DNA from: Nelumbo lutea
Lineage: Eukaryota > Streptophyta > Magnoliopsida > Proteales > Nelumbonaceae
Direction: 5' to 3'
NCBI GenBank assembly: GCA_022828595.1
Contig: JAKGHH010000002.1
Span: forward strand, 66,684,383 to 66,748,382
DNA: 64,000 bases
Under the pieces are notes generated by a model. It was not told the origin of the DNA. It searched no databases and was given only the letters and a program-made list of their open reading frames with translations. Positions within the stretch are counted from its first letter, which is position 1, and each line of letters starts with the position of its first letter. Below are positions 11,839-22,394 of the stretch, one piece after another. A program made the translations under genes and the position numbers.

Positions 11839-12171
11839 TTATTCCTTGCATGCGATGAATTTATTATTCCGTTTAACAGTAATCACATTACTAAAATAAA
11901 CAGTATATCCATCAGCACACAGTTTTGAAACAGAAATCAAATTTCTTCTCAAGTTCTGTACATAAAGACAATCTTTAAGTACAAGTATTCCTTCTTTAAA
12001 AACTAATTCTACGGTTCCTATAGCCGCTGCTGCAACACTTGCAGTTGTTCCCAAGAATAATGTCACTTCACCTTCACTCAACCTTCTGCTAACTTTGAAC
12101 CCCTGCAGTGAGTTACACGCATGAGTTGAAGCCCCGGAGTCAACACACCAAGACACAGAAGTAACTAACAA
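11839..12171 (-). pseudogene. Copia D aspartic protease
   Basis: Protease domain with the catalytic triplet in WCVDSGASTHACNS (near 12140), followed by LKDCLYVQNLRRNLISVSKLCADGY, the standard end of Copia proteases. It is in the same frame as gag and integrase. The apparent start is only the point where the frame opens and there is no ATG, as expected for a part of a polyprotein. Confidence 0.92.
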
Positions 12172-12179
12172 GTTAGTTT

Positions 12180-12990
12180 CTATGACACAAGTTTCGATGT
12201 TACCTTTCTTAGATTCCAGGTAGGCAGGACAATTCCTCTTCTAGTGGCCGGTCTGCTTGCAGAAGTGACAGACATCAGATGCCTTGTTCTTCTTCTGCTT
12301 CTTAGGATTGGTAGCCTTCTTCTGAGGCTTCTTTGCCTTTCTCTTTTTCTTGCCCGATTTGTTAGCTTCAGCAAGCATAACCACAGGCTCATCCTTCTTG
12401 AGTAGATCCTCGGCTCTCTGCAACATATTGTTGAGTTCCTGGACGCTGACATTCAGCTTATTCATATTGTAGTTCATTGTGAACGCATTGAAGGAAGAGG
12501 GCAAAGAATTGAGGATGGCATCCACTTGCGTGCCAAGATCTAGCCCGGATCCAAGAGCTTCAAGTTCGTTAATGTAACCCATCATCCGAAGACAATGGTC
12601 ATGAACTTTCTGCCCTTTGGTCATCTGCGCGGTCATGAACAATTTCAGGACCTTCTGTCGAGTAGAACGGTTCTGCTCTTCATACATTGTTCTTAGACTG
12701 TCCAATATGTCCTTGGCTAGTTCGATCTGATCGAACTGCCTCTGTATTGAGTTGTCTAATGAGGCAACGACAAAGCAGCGGGCTAGGGAGTTCTCCTCCT
12801 CCCACTCTTGGTAGTCCCTCCTACGGGCCTCAGAAGCCCTATCACCCGGACGTTCCGATGCAGGATTTTTCACCACCTTGTCTAACTTTTCGGAAGTTAG
12901 GACCAGCATAAGATTTCTATACCAGTCGGCATAGTTTGGGCCCTTTAGCTTGTTATCGTCTAGAAGCTTTGCAAATTGACCGTTTGCCAT
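12180..12990 (-). pseudogene. Copia D gag
   Basis: Gag polyprotein of the Tork/Angela type. I chose the ATG at 12990 (MANGQFAKLL) because the family begins with this motif, while the upstream in-frame ATG at 13014 adds an atypical octapeptide. Conserved features are NYADWYRNLMLVL near the start, the helical capsid-like core, a Lys-rich stretch and a CCHC zinc knuckle beginning CHFCKQTGH at about 12270. A TAG at 12241-12243 replaces the Trp codon inside the knuckle (G-to-A change), so translation would end within it. Confidence 0.92.
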
Positions 12991-14760
12991 TTTCTGATAA
13001 AATAGCAAAATCATTAGTCCACAACCTTAGTTTGATTCATGTTACCTACATAGATATGGCTTTTAATCTATGTTCCATTCCCATTTGTTCATCTCTGATA
13101 TTTCCCTCCTTTCTCAGTGACGGAGACGGTGAAATGTCTCTGGAAATGTGGGAAATCACATGGGGTGCGTGAAGCCAACTGTTTCAGCTGCATAACCTCA
13201 CCACCTTTCTGTGACGGATCATATCCACTCATCAAATGAGTTTCCCTTTGGCCTCTGTCAGACAAGGTTCAGAGCCGTTTTCAGGTAAACCTTTCTGTCC
13301 AGTGAGTGCTTACCCATCATATTCAGGTTACGCCAAGGTACCGTGAGAGAGTTCCCATTTTCTGGTGAAGCCCCTCCCACATCGGTCTATGACGCCCCTA
13401 TCATCTTATGAAACACTCTAATAGATCCAACAGCAAATGGATAGCCCAATTTTATGGTGCGTTTCCTCATTACTGAAGGACCCATCATTGTGCTAATGAT
13501 GGAAGGCCTTTAGAGAGTCCATCATATGGGTCTCCCTATCACATGCATTCATATTTGCTGGAGGGAACAAAAACGCCCTAGTTTTAATTTAGGTCAACCA
13601 GAGTGGCTCCCACTGACTTTCATAAAGTCAGATTTCTGGTGGGCCTTAATCGGCTAGGGGTTCCGTACGCATCCCTTTTCAGGGTTGTGGGGGCCCACCA
13701 AACAAAGAGGGGTCATCCAATGACCTTGAAGGACACCATGGCAATGATGTGCATTCAGCCATGGTGTGCGCAAGAGCCACTAACGAGTCTTCATGGGCCA
13801 AGTACTTATGGCCCATGGTCGCAACACATCAAACATCCAAACATCACATGTAAAGGAGGAATTGATCCAATCAGTTAACTGCTGTAAAGCCCATTGAATA
13901 GCCCATTTAAAAACTAAGTCATTAACAATTAATGACTACTAGGTGTATGGGCAGAATTGCAGATAGCAGTTTGGCCCATACAGCTTATCTCACAGTAATG
14001 GACCTTTTGCAGTTTTAACCCTTTAAAACTGGGCTTTACAGGTGGGCCGAATTAATCCTTGTAATTGAACATCAGATCTGGAACAGCAAGTGTGAGAAAT
14101 ACAGACTGAAAACAGTCCCTATCGAACCCCTGATTCGGTCCAAACAGTTTTGGTCCAATCTAGTCCGAGAGGATCCAAAACTGATTTTCAATTCAAGAAT
14201 TAATTCATGAAAGATCTGAAATTAATAATTTTGATTTCAAACAATCACAAATCAAACTATGGACTGTTCGCACCACCTGCAAAATAGAGGTTAATCACAA
14301 GGGTTGCAGTTTCACAAACTGCAAATCGCAGAAAATGATTTCTTCAACTGCAAATCTCCAGCGCCGCCTTCTTCTTCCTTCTTCTTTAATCAAGAAAAAT
14401 AACAGAAATCCTATTTCTATTAATTACATTCTTGATCAAATCCTATACATTCAGTCTAAAATAAAAAAAATTATTTACAAACCGAATATAAATAAAAGGA
14501 AAGTAAAAGGGTGCACAGACTATCTGCACCAAATCTGCACTGTGATCTCCAGGTTCGAATAGTCCATTAAATCAAAATAAATAAAGAACAATTCTAAATA
14601 AATTTTGGATTTAATAAAATTAATTTCAGATCAATCGCCCTTAACAAGAAACAGTTTCTTGAAAAAAGAAAACAATCTACGCAAATCCTGAAAGAACACC
14701 TTCTATCCATCTGCGTAGGGTCAGATCTGATTTTCTTTTGGTTCAAGATTCGAACCTGTG
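12991..14760 (-). other. Copia D leader between primer binding site and gag
   Basis: About 1.77 kb with no convincing coding sequence, located between the primer binding site and the gag ATG. It is the untranslated leader in coding orientation. Scattered short open frames on either strand have no recognisable motifs. A leader this long is unusual for a Copia element and may hold packaging or regulatory signals. Confidence 0.75.
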
Positions 14761-14772
14761 GCTCTGATACCA
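14761..14772 (-). other. Copia D primer binding site, initiator Met tRNA type
   Basis: On the minus strand the bases TGGTATCAGAGC lie one base after the 5' LTR end. This is the standard plant Copia primer binding site, complementary to the 3' end of initiator methionine tRNA. Confidence 0.92.
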
Positions 14773-14773
14773 C

Positions 14774-16697
14774 TGAAAGAATGGTAGGATCCATCTAATG
14801 GACGCCATAAAGGTTGCGGAATGGGTGGGTGAGTTTCAAAAATTTTCTACCTTCTCTCAACTGGGAATCATATTCCCTAAATTTAGAATACAGTATTCAA
14901 GGATCCTACTTGAACCATAATCAAACCAGATCTGTACCAAAAGATAAATGGGAGGAATATACCTGATCCGGAGAAGCAGTATCTCCCAAAGTTGGTGTTC
15001 ACGCCCAAAGAATGCTCCAAGATCCGTTCCTGCTGAAGATGACACAGCTGTGAATGGAACAGAACCAGCAGGGTGCGTCCTACACACTGGATCCTTCACA
15101 AGAATCCTCTGGAAGTACTAAACACTGAATCCTTTTCAGTCTTTCTTGCAAGACTGATGTCAAGAACAGATTTCTTGACTTTCTTCTCTGCAAAGATCTA
15201 ATCTTGCAATGGCAGATGGCGGCGGCAGGAGGAGATTTCCAAAACAAAAAGGCTGAACTGTTTTCTGTTTTTCTGGAGAGTATGAATCAGATCAGATCTG
15301 AATTCGCAGGAGGTATCCTATACCTCTTCAAGGTGGTTCGAAATCTCCTCCTTTCTTCTTGATTAAGAAACCTCCTTTTTAGGAGTTATCCCAATCCAAA
15401 TCAGTATTTGGATAGGGGATAATCTTAATCCTTTTCTGCGGATAGAGTTAGCTTACTCCTGATCTTATCAGGAGGTTACCAGATTCAAATCTAATTTGAA
15501 TTTGGTCTCTAAGAGTGGATAAGGCTAAAAGGCCCAATCCTTTTACTAACTTTAATCTCAAATTCGCCCCATGGATGGGTGATCATATCAGCCCACCTCG
15601 AAATGGGCTTTTGGCCCATTAAGTGTTCAGTGTCTAATTACTTTCCAATCTGCTGCCCAGTTGGGCTTCTTTGTATGGCGTGGGACCCAAGCATTGATCT
15701 ACACACCAGCCACATGGGTTCGGCCCAGCCTTTAATACAAGGCCCAGCCGAATTCACTGAAAAACTCAATGAACCCCTTGAGTCCATCATATGGACCCTA
15801 TGGGCCCAACACTTACATTAAGTGGTCCCTGGGCCAAGCCATCTTATAAAAACCCAGGGACTGTGGGCAGGTGCAAGATTAGCCCATCAGGTATTATCCT
15901 CAATGGTCTTACACTTAACCTCTCAGCCCTTAATGATCAAGCACTGCCCGACAAGAGAGGACCTCTCCCTCGGCTACAAGGAACAGTGCCGCACTCTCCT
16001 CTCACATGGATCCCGGGAATTAAAACCATTTGCAAACAATTTGAAACCGTACATATATATATAAATATATTAATTTTGCAAAACAAAATTCCAACGATTG
16101 AAATCAACTGCCGGCAGTTTGGTTTCCATCAGAGAGAGTGCATTCCCGATCATTACCCTTTGTCCGACAAAGTGGCTGATTCTGTCACTATGATCACCCA
16201 CTCAGATGAATTCTCAAACTGCCCCAACATACCCAGGTTTTGATCCCCGCTAAGGATCTCACTGAATGGCATATCAAAGGCAGCCTGATCCAACACGTAG
16301 TGAAATGTCATAATCGAGTCTAGGGGTCAGGTGTAACTTTCCAGTTTTGCCCATCTATCTCCAAGGTCCAGGGCAATACTGGAAATCTGGTCCGGTTCAA
16401 GGATTCAAGTAATCCCATACTGCATGTGCCTCGGGTCTTACCCTGATGGCTGAGACAGGCCATCCCAACACTTGGTGGCACACCAGTATCAGCCTTGGCA
16501 GGATAAATCTCCCCAGACTTATCCAACGGCTGTGAACATTTAAAACTAACATGAGTCTCTATAAATGTCCAGTTTTAGGGTTTTACACAGAATTAAACCA
16601 AACAACATGAATCAAACATGCACTTTATTTATTTCCACTAAATAACAAAAGTACATCAAATCAGATTGAAGCTAAGGGCATACAAAACTGTCTAACA
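14774..16697 (-). repeat. Copia D 5' LTR (right copy)
   Basis: 1924 bases, nearly identical to 7186-9110. In coding orientation this is the 5' LTR that would carry the active promoter. It is followed on the left by the primer binding site and flanked on the right by target duplication tttag (16698-16702). Confidence 0.95.
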
Positions 16698-16702
16698 TTT
16701 AG

Positions 16703-17630
16703 CTGATATAAAAGGAGTTAATCCATCAATTTGCATGCATAAAATTCTTTTGGAAGATGGTGCCAAGCCAGTCAGAGAATCGCAAAGGAAGCTCAACCCA
16801 ACAATGAAGGAAGTGGTAATGAAAGAAATCCTTAAGTTGTTAGATGAAGGGATAATCTATCCTATTTCAGATAGTAAGTGGGTAAGTCCAATACATGTTG
16901 TACCCAAGAAAACTGGTCCCAATGATAGTAAGGGATCACTGTGGTAAGAAATCAAAATAATGAACTGGTCCCAATGAGGTTACAAAGTGGGTGGTGTATG
17001 GTGATTGATTTTTGGAAACTTAATTTAGCCACTAGAAAAGACCATATCCCCTTACCCTTCATAGATCAAATGTTAGAAAGGTTAGTTGGTAAGGCATTCT
17101 TTTGTTTTCTTGATGGTTTTTTAGGTTACTATCAATTAGTGATTGCTCAAGAGGACCAAGAGAAGACGACTTTCACCTACCCGTTTGGCACTTTCGCCTA
17201 TAGACAGGTGCCTTTTGGTCTATGCAACACTCCAGGTACTTTTCAAAGGTGCATGATTAGTATATTTTCTAACTTTATTGAGAAGTGCATTGAAGTGTTC
17301 ATGGATGACTTTACTGTCTATGGTGATTCATTTGATGAGTGTTTAGATAATTTGAGTAAAATTTTGGATAGGTGTGTTGAAACTAATTTAGTTTTGAATT
17401 ATGAAAAATGCCACTTTATGGTGAAAGAAGGCATTGTGTTGGGACATGTTATTTCTGATAGAGGAATAGAGGTCAATAAGGCAAAGTTCGATTTGATTGT
17501 GAGCTTACCTTACCCTACAAATGTTAGGGAAGTGCATGCTTTACTTGGACATGCAGGTTTTTATCAAGGACTTTTCAAAAATTGCCCTGCCATTGTCCAA
17601 ACTGCTTCAAAAATATGTGCCTTTTGACTT
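16703..17630 (+). pseudogene. Athila C reverse transcriptase, main part
   Basis: Continuation of the RT after Copia D. It includes the conserved NPTMKEVVMKEILKLLDEGIIYPISDSKWVSP block, a one-frame change near 16940, and then a long open stretch at 16941-17627. That stretch holds the palm: VIDFWKLNLATRKDHIPLPF, the fingers/palm FGLCNTPGTFQRCM, and the catalytic FMDD at 17298-17309. VLGHVISDRGIEV follows. The usual Arg of the I-D-Y-R-K-L-N motif is replaced by Trp, and further missense changes are likely. A frame shift near 17570 leads into RNase H. Confidence 0.9.
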
Positions 17631-18123
17631 TGGGTATGAATGCAAGGAAGCATTTGATAAGATCAAAGATTTGCTGACAATTGCACCCATTATTCAACCA
17701 CTTGACTGGAACTTGCCCTTTGAAATCATGTGCGATGCGAGCAATTATGCTGTAGGAGTTGTTCTAGGTCAGCGGGTTGATAGGAAGAATCATGTCATTT
17801 ACTATGCTTCAAGGACGTTGAATGCTGCATAGTGCAACTACACAACCACTGAAAAGGAGCTATTAGCAATTGTTTTTGCTTTAGATAAGTTTTGCTCATA
17901 TTTGCTTGGCTCTAAATTAATTGTGTTTCCTAATCATGCAGCCCTAAAATACTTACTAGCGAAAAAGGAGTCAAAGCCAAGGTTGATAAGGTGGATACTT
18001 TTGCTCCAAGAGTTCAATTTAGAGATCAATGATCGAAAGGGAGATGAAAATTTGGTGGCAGACAATCTAAGTAGGTTGGTAAAAGATGAAGACTCTTTAC
18101 CTATTTCTGAGTTTTTTTCCTGA
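17521..18123 (+). pseudogene. Athila C RNase H
   Basis: Domain with PFEIMCDASNYAVGVVLGQR (catalytic Asp region), [26 protein letters not shown] (catalytic Glu) and the C-terminal [13 protein letters not shown] motif. Stops at 17830 (TAG, where relatives have Gln) and the end of the frame near 18121 interrupt it. It lies between RT and integrase, as expected. Confidence 0.88.
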
Positions 18124-19456
18124 TGAGCAACTGTTCCAAATAAAAGGTATGGTCCCTTGGTATGCTGATATTGTGAATTACTTGATTACTAGTATTTTGC
18201 CTGGTTATCTTAGCAAGTCGATGAATGATAAAATTAGGAATGAGGCAAAATATTATGTTTGGGACAAGCCTTATTTGTGGAAATTTTGGTATGATCAAGT
18301 AATTAGGAGATGTGTCCCTGAAAGTGAACATAAGTCTATTTTGATCTTTTTGTCATAATTATGCTTGTAGTGTCCATTTTGGGCCAAAAAGAACTGCTAA
18401 GAAGGTCTTAGATAGTGGGTTGTATTGGGGAACTTTATTTAAAGATGCATACTTGTTCTGTAAAAGTTGTGAAAGATGCCAACGAACAGGTGCATTGTCT
18501 CGTAGAAATGAGATGCCCCAAACTCTCATTCTTATTTGCAAAATTTTTGACGTTTGGGGTATTGATTTTATGGGACCTTTTTCTTCCTCTTGTGGTTTTG
18601 TTTACATACTTTTGGCAGTTGATTATATCTCAAAATGGGTGGAAGCAAAAGCCACCAAAACTGATGATTCTAAGTGTATTGTAGGTTTTATCAAATCTAA
18701 CATTTTTAGTAGGTTTGGTATTCCTCGAGCCATCATAAGTGATCAAGGGACCCACTTTTGCAATAGAGCCATTGAAGCCTTGTTGAAAAGTATGGGGTGC
18801 ATCACCGAGTCGCCACTGCCTATCACCCCCAGACAAATGAACAAGTTGAGGTTTCCAATCAAGAGGTCAAGTCCATTTTAGAGAAAATGGTGAATCCAGT
18901 TAGAAAGGATTGGAGCCTAAGTCTAGATGATGCACTTTGGGTGTACCGATCCTTATACAAAACACCAATAGGGATGTCTCCTTATAGGTTAGCTTTTGGC
19001 AAATCTTGTCATTTACTAGTTGAAATTGAGCATAAGGTGTATTGGGCAATCAAACGCTGCAATATGGACATGAAAGAAGCTGGCAAGGCAAGAAAACTCC
19101 AATTACATGAATTGGAGGAGTTGTAGTTAGAAGCCTATGAGAATTTGAGAATTTACAAGGAGAAGACCAAGTTGTTTCATGATAATTTGCTTTTAAGAAA
19201 ACAATTTATGGTTGGTCAAAAGGTGTTATTATATAATTCTCAACTCAAACTCATGTCAGGAAAGTTGCGTTCTAGGTGGATGGGCCCATTTGTTGTTACT
19301 AATGTGTTTCCTTATAGTGCAGTGGAGATCAAACGTCTCGATACAAATAAGGTTTTCAAAGTGAATGGGCATAGATTAAAGTTGCTCCATGAGGATGCAA
19401 ATGTCTCCTCCTTGGTAGACATTTCGTTGGATCTTCCTCATTATTCATCAAATTAA
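18118..19456 (+). pseudogene. Athila C integrase
   Basis: N-terminal zinc-binding region in 18118-18480 (the second Cys pair is CKSCERCQ). The core has the first catalytic Asp in [11 protein letters not shown] (near 18555) and the second in IISDQGTHFCN (near 18740). The third catalytic residue lies in the [17 protein letters not shown] region (near 18840). The C-terminal part continues through [23 protein letters not shown] to a final [12 protein letters not shown] domain ending in a TAA at 19454. Frame changes near 18350, 18420 and 18800 and a TAG near 19124 break the protein. All three catalytic regions are still present. Confidence 0.88.
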
Positions 19457-20100
19457 GGAAGCAAAGAAGTTCGTCGAGCATAACGACACTAAACAATTGT
19501 GTTTGTGGGAGGCAACCCATTAAGTTCATTGTTCAGTTATTGTTTTTAGCTATTTACGGTCGAGAATTTTTTTCACATTTTTTAGGAACATGGTCATGTT
19601 TAGTAGCACATTTGAAGGATCTCAATAAGGTGTTCAGGGAAGTTCCCTTAAATCTTTCTATCTTATGCACAGTCATATACATTGGGGACAATGTATACCT
19701 TAAGTGTGGGGGGTTTTGATTAGGGGAATTTGATAAATTCTGGGTTAACTCTAGCATGCTGCGATCATCACTTTTTAACCTTGCTTTTTAAAGTTTTTGC
19801 TCCCTAGAAACTTACTTTTGAATGATTTTAAACTATCATGAATTATGTGCTTAGGTTGAATAGACAAGATAGGATGCAAGCATGACTAACTGAACTTTTT
19901 GGCTACGTACGGTAACCTCATTATTTTGAATGATCAATAGGCAAGATTCAATACAAATTTAACCCTTATGAGCATGTGATTACTTTTCGCTTAAATGTCT
20001 GTCAAACATGGTTTGATTATTCTAAAACTTGCTTTGTTAGACATGATGAGACCATGTTAATGAGTTCATGGATCAAAATCAAAAAAAAAATCGTGACTAG

Positions 20101-20226
20101 TGTGAGACAGAGCATAAAATGCACTCACATCTAGAAGTGAAAGAAAAGTGTGAGATGTAGCATAAAATGCACTCACAGCTAGAAGCGAAAGAAAAGGGTG
20201 AGATGGAGCATAAAATGCACTCACCC
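20101..20226 (+). repeat. Three tandem stem-loop repeats in Athila C 3' noncoding region
   Basis: Three copies of an about 48-base unit, with stems at 20101-20129, 20149-20177 and 20196-20226. Each has an outer stem GTGAG/CTCAC and an inner stem GCAT/ATGC with an AAA loop. In copies 1 and 2 the base outside the outer stem is T paired with A. In copy 3 it is G paired with C, a compensatory change. The spacer between copies is a conserved purine-rich tract containing GAAAGAAAAG. Confidence 0.8.
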
Positions 20227-20715
20227 CTAGAACCCCAAGCCACATTTCACCTTTTGATGCATTGAACTCATGCTTAGTGGTGGAGATGTGATACATAAGC
20301 AAGATTATGGTAATAACATCCCTTGTTTTGACTTGAGAGACTAATGATACATATACCTCAAAAAAAAAAAAAAACTGCGAGTGCATAGAGCGAAAACAAA
20401 GAGAGGGTATTTGAATATTGCTACATTTTCATTGTTAAAAACAATGAGTGCTTATTTTAATCCAAGAATGTTCATTCGGTGGAATGTTTGCTTTCCTTGA
20501 CTGTTGATTTAACTTTGGATCATGAAGAATGTTGATTTGAGATTACTCTTTGACAAGTTAAAGGGAGAGAGAAGTGGAAAATGGAAAGATTATTAAGTCT
20601 GGATCAAGGTATGCTAGAGGACAAGCATCATGTTGAGAGAGTTTAAAAATAAGTAAATAGTTAGTTTGTTTTGTTTTTGCTTGAGTTTTGTCTTGCCCGA
20701 GGACGGGCAAAGCTT

Positions 20716-20729
20716 AAGTGTGGGGGATC
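20716..20729 (+). other. Athila C polypurine tract
   Basis: Purine-rich AGTGTGGGGGATC ends immediately before the 3' LTR start (TGATGTG at 20730). It is the plus-strand primer site. Confidence 0.75.
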
Positions 20730-22244
20730 TGATGTGAATAAAAATTATCATATTTTTATCCCTAAATATTCATTCTTTTACACTTAATTAACACTTAATT
20801 AGACTCATTACTCTTGTATTTCGATTCAGGGCAAACAAGAAGGCGACACGAGTGAAACAAGGCTAATAGGATGATTTTGCATAGTTTCGGCACCGTTCAG
20901 TAATCTGGGCATAACTCTCACATCCGAATTATGATTGGGATGATTCAAGATGCACCGGAAAGATAAGGGAGAAATACACAACTTTTATGTTCTAGATTTT
21001 GACATATTCCATCTTCATTGAGGTAAAAATTGGGCCCAAATTCGAAGCAAATTAGCAAAAAAGCCCAGCTCACAACTGAAGCCCAATTCGCAGGAAAGCC
21101 TTGTAGCAGCCCAATTTATTAAAGAAGGCCAATTCGAATTCAAGAATAAATAGTCTTATCATATTTAAATTTCAAATGTAATCCTAGAAAGATAAAGAAG
21201 ATTGAGATTACTAGATAAGAGATAGGATAAGATTAGATCAAAACTAATTAGGACTTTCTATTTTTGAGAATGAACTCCTAAAAGGAGTTGAAAACAGCCC
21301 CTTCTCCTAAAGCTATATAAAGGAGGGGGGCAGACTAGCTTTAGGCATCAATCAATCAATCTATCTTGGAAGCAAAGCAAGAAGGAGAAAAAAGAGGAAG
21401 GTGGCAGCAAGGGGATGACCACCATGAGTGGCTGAGCTTCTCTTTTCTAATTCAAGGGGAATTTTTGGTTCAATTGTGTCACCGTGAGGTTATGTGTTTA
21501 ATTTAAATTCTTGCCTTTAATTCAAGTATTCGTTTATTCTTGTGCATATTTTTATTGAAGTTGATGTTGATTAATCTGACAAATTAATTAATATTGATCT
21601 TTCTACAGCTATCCATGATTTGGTGATGCGTAATTGTCACGAATAGTAGTACAAGTAGCAATTAGGTTAATATCTTTGTGGGTCAATTGTTTGTGACAGC
21701 CTTTCACCAATGTGTTTGCATGTTTTAACCTAAAGGGAATAAACAGAACAAAATTTAATAATTGCAGCTATCTCAATTATTTTTATTTTGGTTTAACTGC
21801 TTTCATAAAATTTATTACTATCATTAATTGATATGGAACACTATCGTGCCCAGTCGGTTAATGATAAGTGTTGATTGAATTCTGGGTTTGGTCAACTAAA
21901 CTAGGAAGGTATAAGGTTTATTATGGCTATCCTAATAAATCTAAAAGTTAAATGCTTAATTTGCAAGATTGCTATTTTTAGCCTAGGATCGGTGATCAAT
22001 TGACTCAAATTGAACCCTTGGATCAGAGTTTGGTAAGACTGAAATTTTCCTTGTTAATTGTTATTTGCTATTTTGTGTTAATTGTTTAAAATTTTAATTA
22101 TTTGAAATTCCCACTCTAAATTGTGCACTTGACTGAGAAATTAATTACTTGCTCCCTGTGGGATTCGACCCGATACCACTGTTACTACAATTTTACTCAT
22201 AGAGTGGGACTAGAATTAAATCTGAGGGTTTCGACAACCCGTCA
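20730..22244 (+). repeat. Athila C 3' LTR
   Basis: 1515 bases bounded by TG and CA. Its first 690 bases match the truncated 5' LTR (3963-4653). The rest is the only copy of U5 in the element. A TATA box lies at 21314-21320. The 3' end carries GTGGGATTCGACCC-type sequence common near Athila LTR ends. It is followed by target duplication aaact (22245-22249). Confidence 0.92.
21314..21320 (+). promoter_or_regulatory. TATA box in Athila C 3' LTR
   Basis: tatataa followed by agg, the same position as in the 5' LTR. If active it would drive transcription out of the element into Athila B. Confidence 0.5.
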
Positions 22245-22394
22245 AAACTTTTCCAATTTTTTCTAGGATTTGCACAGAGACCCTCAGAGGTCACAATATT
22301 GAAATTAATTAGGAAAAAGGGACATTTTGACTATTCTAAGACCTAAAATACCCCTGAAATGATGCCCTTAAGGCATCAAACTACAAAGTTATCA
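22245..22394 (-). repeat. Athila B 3' LTR, proximal part
   Basis: In minus orientation the LTR begins TGATAACTTTG at 22394, after the polypurine tract AAGTTGGGGGGTC (22395-22407). Bases 22250-22360 match 26555-26660 of the 5' LTR. It ends at the aaact target site where Athila C inserted, and the remaining part of this LTR is 2614-3962. Confidence 0.88.

Larger units (their letters stand above)
7186..16697 (-). mobile_element. Copia D, full-length Tork/Angela-like element, young, target duplication tttag
   Basis: Complete 9.5-kb Ty1/copia element coded on the minus strand and inserted in the RT of Athila C. It has two LTRs (7186-9110 and 14774-16697). A target duplication tttag lies at 7181-7185 and 16698-16702. 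A primer binding site for initiator methionine tRNA is at 14761-14772, and a purine-rich tract abuts the 3' LTR at 9111-9120. Gag, protease, integrase, RT and RNase H lie in one frame except for one frameshift, interrupted by four single-base nonsense changes. By eye the LTRs differ at only seven bases and one 1-base indel, so insertion was recent on an evolutionary scale. Lineage assignment to Tork/Angela is by gag type and LTR length and is moderately certain. Confidence 0.93.
19457..20729 (+). other. Athila C 3' noncoding region
   Basis: About 1.3 kb between the integrase stop and the polypurine tract. No coding sequence is recognised. It contains an internal polypurine-like sequence AAGTGTGGGGGG near 19700, three tandem hairpin repeats (20101-20226) and the real polypurine tract just before 20730. 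Long 3' noncoding regions of this kind are typical of Athila elements. Confidence 0.75.
3963..22244 (+). mobile_element. Athila C, plus-oriented Ty3/Gypsy element with target duplication aaact
   Basis: Complete insertion bounded by TG (3963) and CA (22244) and flanked by the direct repeat aaact at 3958-3962 and 22245-22249. It lies inside the 3' LTR of Athila B. Order: partial 5' LTR, gag, protease, RT (split by Copia D), RNase H, integrase, long 3' noncoding region, polypurine tract, 3' LTR. Without the 9.5-kb Copia D it is about 8.8 kb. The 5' LTR lacks its last 825 bases together with the primer binding site and leader, so this copy cannot prime normal reverse transcription. Gag and pol contain several stops. 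Confidence 0.92.

Noticed and set aside
13603..13878. 91-codon open frame in the Copia D leader
   Set aside because: Opposite strand to the element, no recognisable motif, simple composition.
19700..19715. Second polypurine-like G run as a possible LTR start
   Set aside because: What follows is not LTR sequence. The true LTR begins at 20730. It may be an internal (central) polypurine tract.
20066..20386. 106-codon minus-strand open frame with repeated SAFYAPSH units
   Set aside because: It is the translation of the three hairpin repeats. The repeat explains it.
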